From: Citromicrobium bathyomarinum
GTDB taxonomy: Bacteria; Pseudomonadota; Alphaproteobacteria; Sphingomonadales; Sphingomonadaceae
Direction: 5' to 3'
Assembly (NCBI GenBank): GCA_001306305.2
Contig: CP155577.1
Coordinates: 1,657,501-1,721,500 of the forward strand
Length of the DNA: 64,000 bases
The notes under the pieces are model-generated. The model made no database searches. It saw nothing but the letters and a program-made list of their open reading frames with translations, and was not told the origin of the DNA. Each line of letters starts with the position of its first letter. Position 1 is the stretch's first letter. Below, piece after piece: positions 59,920 to 64,000 of this stretch. Both the position numbers and the translations under genes were made by a program.

Positions 59920-61875
59920 ATGTCGGACAGCAAGGCAAACCGTCCCCACGACCCGCGTGGCAAGGAGCGTTTCAACGAGGAACGCGCCGCCTATACGGTC
60001 GCCAGCGCGCAGCCCGATCTGGAAGCCGGGCTCAACGCGATCCGCGAGACGGTGCGCACGCTCCCTCCGCGCCCCGGGGTGTACCGCATGCTCGATGCGC
60101 GCGGCGATGTGCTCTACGTGGGCAAGGCGCGCAGCCTGAAGGCGCGCGTGGCGAATTACACGCAGATCAATGCGCTCACCAACCGGCTCCAGCGGATGGT
60201 CAGCCAGACGCGCAGCATGGAGATCGTCACCACCAATTCGGAGGCTGGCGCGCTGCTGCTCGAGGCGCAGTTCATCAAGCGCTATCGCCCGCCGTTCAAC
60301 GTGCTGCTGCGCGACGACAAAAGCTTTCCCTTCATCCTGCTGCGCGCCGACCATTCCTTCCCGCGCATCCACAAGCATCGCGGTGCACGGCGCGCGAAGG
60401 GCAATTACTACGGGCCGTTCGCAAGCGCGGGCTCGGTCAACAAAACGCTTAATGCACTGCAGAAGCTGTTCCTTCTAAGATCTTGTACCGACAGCTTTTT
60501 CAACAATCGCGACCGGCCCTGTCTGCTCTACCAGATCAAGCGCTGCTCGGCGCCGTGCGTGGGCCGGATCGACGAGGACGGGTACGAAGAGCTGGTCCAG
60601 CAGGCGAAGGATTTCCTTGGCGGAAAATCTTCCTCGGTGCAGCAGGATCTCGAAAAGCAGATGGCCGAGGCGGCGGAGAAGCTCGACTTCGAAACCGCCG
60701 CAATCCTGCGCGACCGGCTACGCGCGGCGACCTTCATCCAGGGCGCACAGGCGGTGAACGCGACAGGGGTGGGTGACGCGGATGTGTTCGCGCTTGCCGC
60801 CAAAGGCGGGCAGATCGCGGTGCAGGCCTTCTTCATCCGGGGAGGCCAGAACTGGGGCCACCGCGCCTTCTTCCCCACGCATACGCAAGATGTCGACAAG
60901 GACGAGGTGCTCGCCCGCGTCATCATGCAGTTCTACGAGGAAGTGCCCCCGCCACGCACCCTGCTGGTCGACCGCGAGCTGCCCGAGGCGGAGTTGCTGA
61001 CGCAGGCGCTGTGCGAGATGGCCGAGCACAAGGTGGAGATTTCGGTGCCGCAGCGCGGCGACCGGCGGCGGCTGATGGAACAGGCGCAGCGCAATGCAGT
61101 CGATGCGCTCGACCGGCGGCTGGCCGAGACGGGCACCAAGGCGAAGCTCAACCGCGACCTCGCCGAATTTCTCGAACTGGAAGAGCCGCCGCAGCGGATC
61201 GAGATCTACGACAACTCGCATATCCAGGGCGCGAAGGCGGTCGGCGCGATGGTGGTGGCGGGGCCGGAGGGGTTCGAGAAGGGGCAGTACCGCAAGTTCA
61301 ACATCAAGTCCGCGCAGACGAACGATGATTTCGGCATGATGCGCGAGGTGATGCAGCGCCGCTTCCGCAACCTCGCCGAGAATCCCGACGGGGAGGAGGG
61401 CAAGCGCAACACGCATGAGACGGTCTGGCCCGATCTCGTATTGCTCGATGGCGGCAAGGGGCAGATGTCGACCGTGCGCGATACGCTCGCCGAGATGGGA
61501 ATCGATAACGTGCCGCTGATCGCGATCGCCAAGGGGCCGGACCATGGCCGTGAGGGGCGCGAGGTGTTCCACTTCCCCGACGGGCGGGAGAAGACGCTAC
61601 CGGTCAATTCGCCGCTGCTGTTCCACCTCCAGAACCTGCGCGACGAGGTCCACCGCTACGTCATCGGCGCGCACCGGGCGAAGCGCAGCCGCGCGATCAC
61701 CGCATCACCGCTGGACGAGATCCCCGGCATCGGCCCGGCACGGAAGCGCGCGCTGCTGCTGCATTTCGGCACCGCGGGGAAAGTCCGCGCTGCGGCGCTG
61801 GACGACCTCAAGCGTGCACCCGGGATCAGCGATGCCGTGGCGCAGCAGATCTACGATTTCTACCACGCGAACTAA
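59920..61875 (+). CDS. uvrC: UvrABC nucleotide excision repair protein, subunit C
   Basis: This 651-residue protein makes the dual incisions in nucleotide excision repair. The GIY-YIG domain starts at RPGVYRMLDARGDVLYVGKARSLKARVANY (about 50-80). A cysteine-containing segment (CLLYQIKRCSAPCVGRI) and the UVR motif (LEKQMAEAAEKLDFETAAILRDRL) follow. The RNase H-like 3' endonuclease half (IEIYDNSHIQGAKAVGAMVVAG, DLVLLDGGKGQMS) comes next, and two helix-hairpin-helix motifs (IPGIGPARKRALLLHFG, APGISDAVAQQIYDF) end the protein. It converges on the serine hydrolase gene. Confidence 0.97.
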   Translation: MSDSKANRPHDPRGKERFNEERAAYTVASAQPDLEAGLNAIRETVRTLPPRPGVYRMLDARGDVLYVGKARSLKARVANYTQINALTNRLQRMVSQTRSMEIVTTNSEAGALLLEAQFIKRYRPPFNVLLRDDKSFPFILLRADHSFPRIHKHRGARRAKGNYYGPFASAGSVNKTLNALQKLFLLRSCTDSFFNNRDRPCLLYQIKRCSAPCVGRIDEDGYEELVQQAKDFLGGKSSSVQQDLEKQMAEAAEKLDFETAAILRDRLRAATFIQGAQAVNATGVGDADVFALAAKGGQIAVQAFFIRGGQNWGHRAFFPTHTQDVDKDEVLARVIMQFYEEVPPPRTLLVDRELPEAELLTQALCEMAEHKVEISVPQRGDRRRLMEQAQRNAVDALDRRLAETGTKAKLNRDLAEFLELEEPPQRIEIYDNSHIQGAKAVGAMVVAGPEGFEKGQYRKFNIKSAQTNDDFGMMREVMQRRFRNLAENPDGEEGKRNTHETVWPDLVLLDGGKGQMSTVRDTLAEMGIDNVPLIAIAKGPDHGREGREVFHFPDGREKTLPVNSPLLFHLQNLRDEVHRYVIGAHRAKRSRAITASPLDEIPGIGPARKRALLLHFGTAGKVRAAALDDLKRAPGISDAVAQQIYDFYHAN

Positions 61876-61887
61876 ACCGAGGGGGGA

Positions 61888-63516
61888 TCAGTCCTTCACG
61901 CGCTTCAGGTCGAGGTCGTGGAAATCGTAGGAGAAGTCGGTCAGGTCCGAGATCGCCTTCATTTTCATCCCCGTCACCTTGCCGTTCTCGACCGTGAAAT
62001 CGACGAATGCATCGGCCTTGAGCGATTTGTCGGGCCAGAACGCCGCGAACCGGTCGCCATCATAGTGGGTGAGATCGCCATCGAGAATCTCGCTGCGGCC
62101 CATGTCGATGAACAGGCGATCCGGGCCATCCATGCGGATGCGGACATCGCCGTACCACGGGTCGTGATATGTGCCGACATAGGCGGATAGCGGCAGGCTG
62201 GCCGGCGCCGCGTCTTCGGGGGCGCTCGCTGCGGTGTCGGCAATCAGCTGCGTGCCTTCGGCCTCCGCTTCGGCAAAGGCTCCGCCCCAATCCGCAATGA
62301 AATCGAATTCCGGGCGGCCGAGCAGCCCAGCGGCGATGTGGTAATTGAAGGTCGACGGCGCGCCGCGATAATCGTTGGTCGCGCTGAACAGGACCAGCTT
62401 TTCTTCCGGGATGATCATGAAATTGCTGACCACGCCGGGCGCGCCGCCGCCATGGCTGACCAGCAGTCGGCCCGCGAAATCCTGTGTGCCCCAGCCCAGC
62501 GCATAGGCAGAGAGGTGGGAGAGGCCGGCCGCGCGCAGCCTGCCGTTGACGCCGGTGGGTGTGACGCCCTGCCACACCTCGCGCACCTGCTGCTCGTTCA
62601 ACAGGCGCTTGCCGTCTTCGGTCACGCCTCCATCGAGCCAGAAGTTGCCCCATTTCATCATGCCTTCGGTGTCGCACCAGATGCCGCCCGCAGCATTCCA
62701 GGTTTCCGAAAACGCCAGCCGCTCGTCGATCGGGACGCCCGCATCCGCCCCCGCCGCACGCTCATGCCCGGTGACGAAGCGCGCGCCCGCCGGGATGCGC
62801 GTTTTATCGGCAACGCAGCGTTCCATGCCGACCGGCCTGAGAATCTCGTCGGTGATGAAATCGGCCCAGCTCTTGCCGGAAACCCGCTCCACGATCTCAC
62901 CTGCGACCACATAGAGCAGATTGTCGTAGGCATATTCGGATCGGAAACCGGCGCTGGGGCGCAGCAGGGGCAGCGCCTTGATCACGTCCTCGGGCTCGGC
63001 ATTGCCATCGGGCCAGATCAGCAGATCGCCCGCACCCAGCGGTAGGCCGGAGCGGTGGGTAAGGGCATCGCGCAAGGTGAAATGCTCGCTCACCCACGGG
63101 TCGGACATCGCGAATTCGGGGATGTAGGTGCGGATGGGCTCGTCCCAGTCGACAGAGCCGCGTTCCACCAGAATGGCCAGCGCGGTGGTCGTGAACGCCT
63201 TGGAAATGCTGGCGATCGGGAACAGCATGTCCTGCGTAACCGGGCGGTCCGTGCCTTCTTCGGCCAGCCCGCGCGCGCCCTGCCAGATCGTCTCGCCGTC
63301 CTTCGAGACGGCGGCGACCATGCCGGTCGAATCATAGGCCTGCGTCGTCCGCGCCAGCGCGTCGTCGAAGTCGATAGGCTTGGGGGCCGGGGCGACCGGC
63401 GTCGATACCTCGGCAACCAGGGTCGGCTGCGGCGGCGCTTCGTCCGCGGCGAGATGTGCGCAGGCGGACAGGGCGCAGGGCAGGAAAAGCAGCGCCCCGG
63501 TCTTGGCAAAATTCAT
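61888..63516 (-). CDS. Serine hydrolase, class C beta-lactamase fold, lipoprotein
   Basis: This 542-residue protein has a lipoprotein signal (FLPCALSAC, Cys19). The beta-lactamase family active site is SISK (103-106), the YxN-type motif YDN lies in EYAYDNLLYVVAGEIVERVSG, and the HGG triad (SHGGGAPG) replaces KTG. The first 430 residues form the catalytic domain; the last 110 form a separate lipocalin-like beta domain (LSAYVGTYHDPWYGDVRIRMDGPDRLFIDMG). Homologues include esterases and D-aminopeptidases; it need not confer antibiotic resistance. It probably faces the periplasm. Confidence 0.9.
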   Translation of the reverse strand: MNFAKTGALLFLPCALSACAHLAADEAPPQPTLVAEVSTPVAPAPKPIDFDDALARTTQAYDSTGMVAAVSKDGETIWQGARGLAEEGTDRPVTQDMLFPIASISKAFTTTALAILVERGSVDWDEPIRTYIPEFAMSDPWVSEHFTLRDALTHRSGLPLGAGDLLIWPDGNAEPEDVIKALPLLRPSAGFRSEYAYDNLLYVVAGEIVERVSGKSWADFITDEILRPVGMERCVADKTRIPAGARFVTGHERAAGADAGVPIDERLAFSETWNAAGGIWCDTEGMMKWGNFWLDGGVTEDGKRLLNEQQVREVWQGVTPTGVNGRLRAAGLSHLSAYALGWGTQDFAGRLLVSHGGGAPGVVSNFMIIPEEKLVLFSATNDYRGAPSTFNYHIAAGLLGRPEFDFIADWGGAFAEAEAEGTQLIADTAASAPEDAAPASLPLSAYVGTYHDPWYGDVRIRMDGPDRLFIDMGRSEILDGDLTHYDGDRFAAFWPDKSLKADAFVDFTVENGKVTGMKMKAISDLTDFSYDFHDLDLKRVKD

Positions 63517-63593
63517 AGGTTTCGGGCTCCCGATTGCGGGGCCCTTATGCAGCGATTCCGGTACGGATCAAACGCCGTGTGGGCAGAGCGTGA

Positions 63594-64000
63594 CTACGCC
63601 TCGCCCGCACGCAGCCGCCGTTCCTGATAGGCGAAGCGTGCCGCCTCGCCGATATCGCCCTGGAACGATACGTTCACCGCGCCGCCGATCACCGATCCGA
63701 CCAGCGGAACCGCCGCACCCACGCGGCGACGGAACAGCGCGATCGCCAGCGCGCGGGACACGCGCTCCACCGCCTGTTCGATGACCGGGTCGATCTCTTC
63801 GGGCGGCACCTCGGACAGGCTGCCATCCGCGCCGATGCCGGCTTCGAGCGCTGCGAGCCGTTCGGCCCGCTGTTTCTTGTCGTTGATGCTTGCCAGTTCG
63901 AGGATCTGCAGGCGGAACAGTCGCTCGCGCGCGCCCTTACCGTCGTAGCCATAGGCTCGGCCGGTATCGCGGATGCAGCGCAGGGCCAGCGCAATGGTCG
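63594..64000 (-). CDS. EcsC family protein (5' end outside window)
   Basis: The C-terminal 135 residues are present; the gene continues past position 64000. The readable part (LALRCIRDTGRAYGYDGKGARERLFRLQILELAS ... IEQAVERVSRALAIALFRRRVGAAVPLVGSVIGGAVNVSFQGDIGEAARFAYQERRL) matches the EcsC family, whose C-terminus has a hydrophobic segment with the PLVGSVIGGAVN motif. Bacillus EcsC belongs to an ABC transporter locus, but proteobacterial members are standalone and uncharacterised. Confidence 0.85.
   Translation of the reverse strand, partial: TIALALRCIRDTGRAYGYDGKGARERLFRLQILELASINDKKQRAERLAALEAGIGADGSLSEVPPEEIDPVIEQAVERVSRALAIALFRRRVGAAVPLVGSVIGGAVNVSFQGDIGEAARFAYQERRLRAGEA

Overview
The window looks like chromosomal DNA of an alphaproteobacterium in the Sphingomonadales, most likely the Erythrobacteraceae. 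The evidence is high GC with GC-ending codons, a CcrM-type GANTC methylase, a bacterial aa3-oxidase subunit IV gene beside pntA, the infA-maf-RNase E/G-yacG-tRNA-Phe cluster, a CpaF ATPase, a TonB-dependent receptor with an IVVTA start, and GGAAC-N16/17-CGTT promoters typical of the alphaproteobacterial general stress sigma factor EcfG. I saw no prophage, transposase, CRISPR array or rRNA. Most of the window is core housekeeping sequence with a few small accessory patches.

Layout. 0-9 kb: DUF3597, TonB, an alpha/beta hydrolase, two tandem cysteine desulfurases plus a 2Fe-2S ferredoxin (an Fe-S/sulfur unit), a DUF4349 lipoprotein, a stress-type PfpI/DJ-1 protein and parC. 9.2-10.1 kb: an AT-richer two-gene cassette (a HEPN-domain protein and an unknown partner). 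10.4-15.4 kb: a secreted repeat protein, CCA-adding enzyme, Nudix CoA pyrophosphatase, DUF1285, GNAT and a PQQ-type sugar dehydrogenase. 15.4-19.3 kb: rnhB, SDR, Ca/Na antiporter and ccrM; the ccrM leader holds three GANTC sites, a perfect DnaA box and a CtrA-like box. 19.3-20.6 kb: an accessory block (membrane protein, ParDE) bracketed by two palindromic REP-like repeats. 20.8-24.8 kb: folP, SDR, a hemerythrin protein with an EcfG-type promoter, and an NtrC-family regulator with an altered GAFTGA loop. 25-29.5 kb: the proton-translocating transhydrogenase, with pntAA separated from pntAB-pntB by PH-domain and fasciclin genes.

29.6-37 kb: a translationally coupled beta-helix/diheme cytochrome/hydrolase operon, a racemase homologue lacking one catalytic residue, a dNTPase, and an ABA4-like/methyltransferase operon. 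37-45 kb: a periplasmic TonB-like protein, entericidin-type lipoprotein, EamA transporter, CpaF, an O-antigen ligase-like protein and glmS. 45-50.9 kb: a GGDEF-EAL protein, purC-purS-purQ and a CPA1 antiporter. 50.9-53.5 kb: a DUF2141/membrane/winged-helix operon with a palindromic candidate operator, wrbA and tRNA-Phe(GAA). 53.6-55.6 kb: yacG, a minimal RNase E/G, maf and infA. 55.7-64 kb: a TonB-dependent receptor with a duplicated cysteine-bearing insert, a HEIGH metallopeptidase, uvrC, a class C beta-lactamase-fold hydrolase and a truncated EcsC-family gene at the edge.

Many neighbours overlap by ATGA, GTGA or TGATG, indicating translational coupling. Assignments rest on reading motifs and protein sequence by eye; no database search was run.
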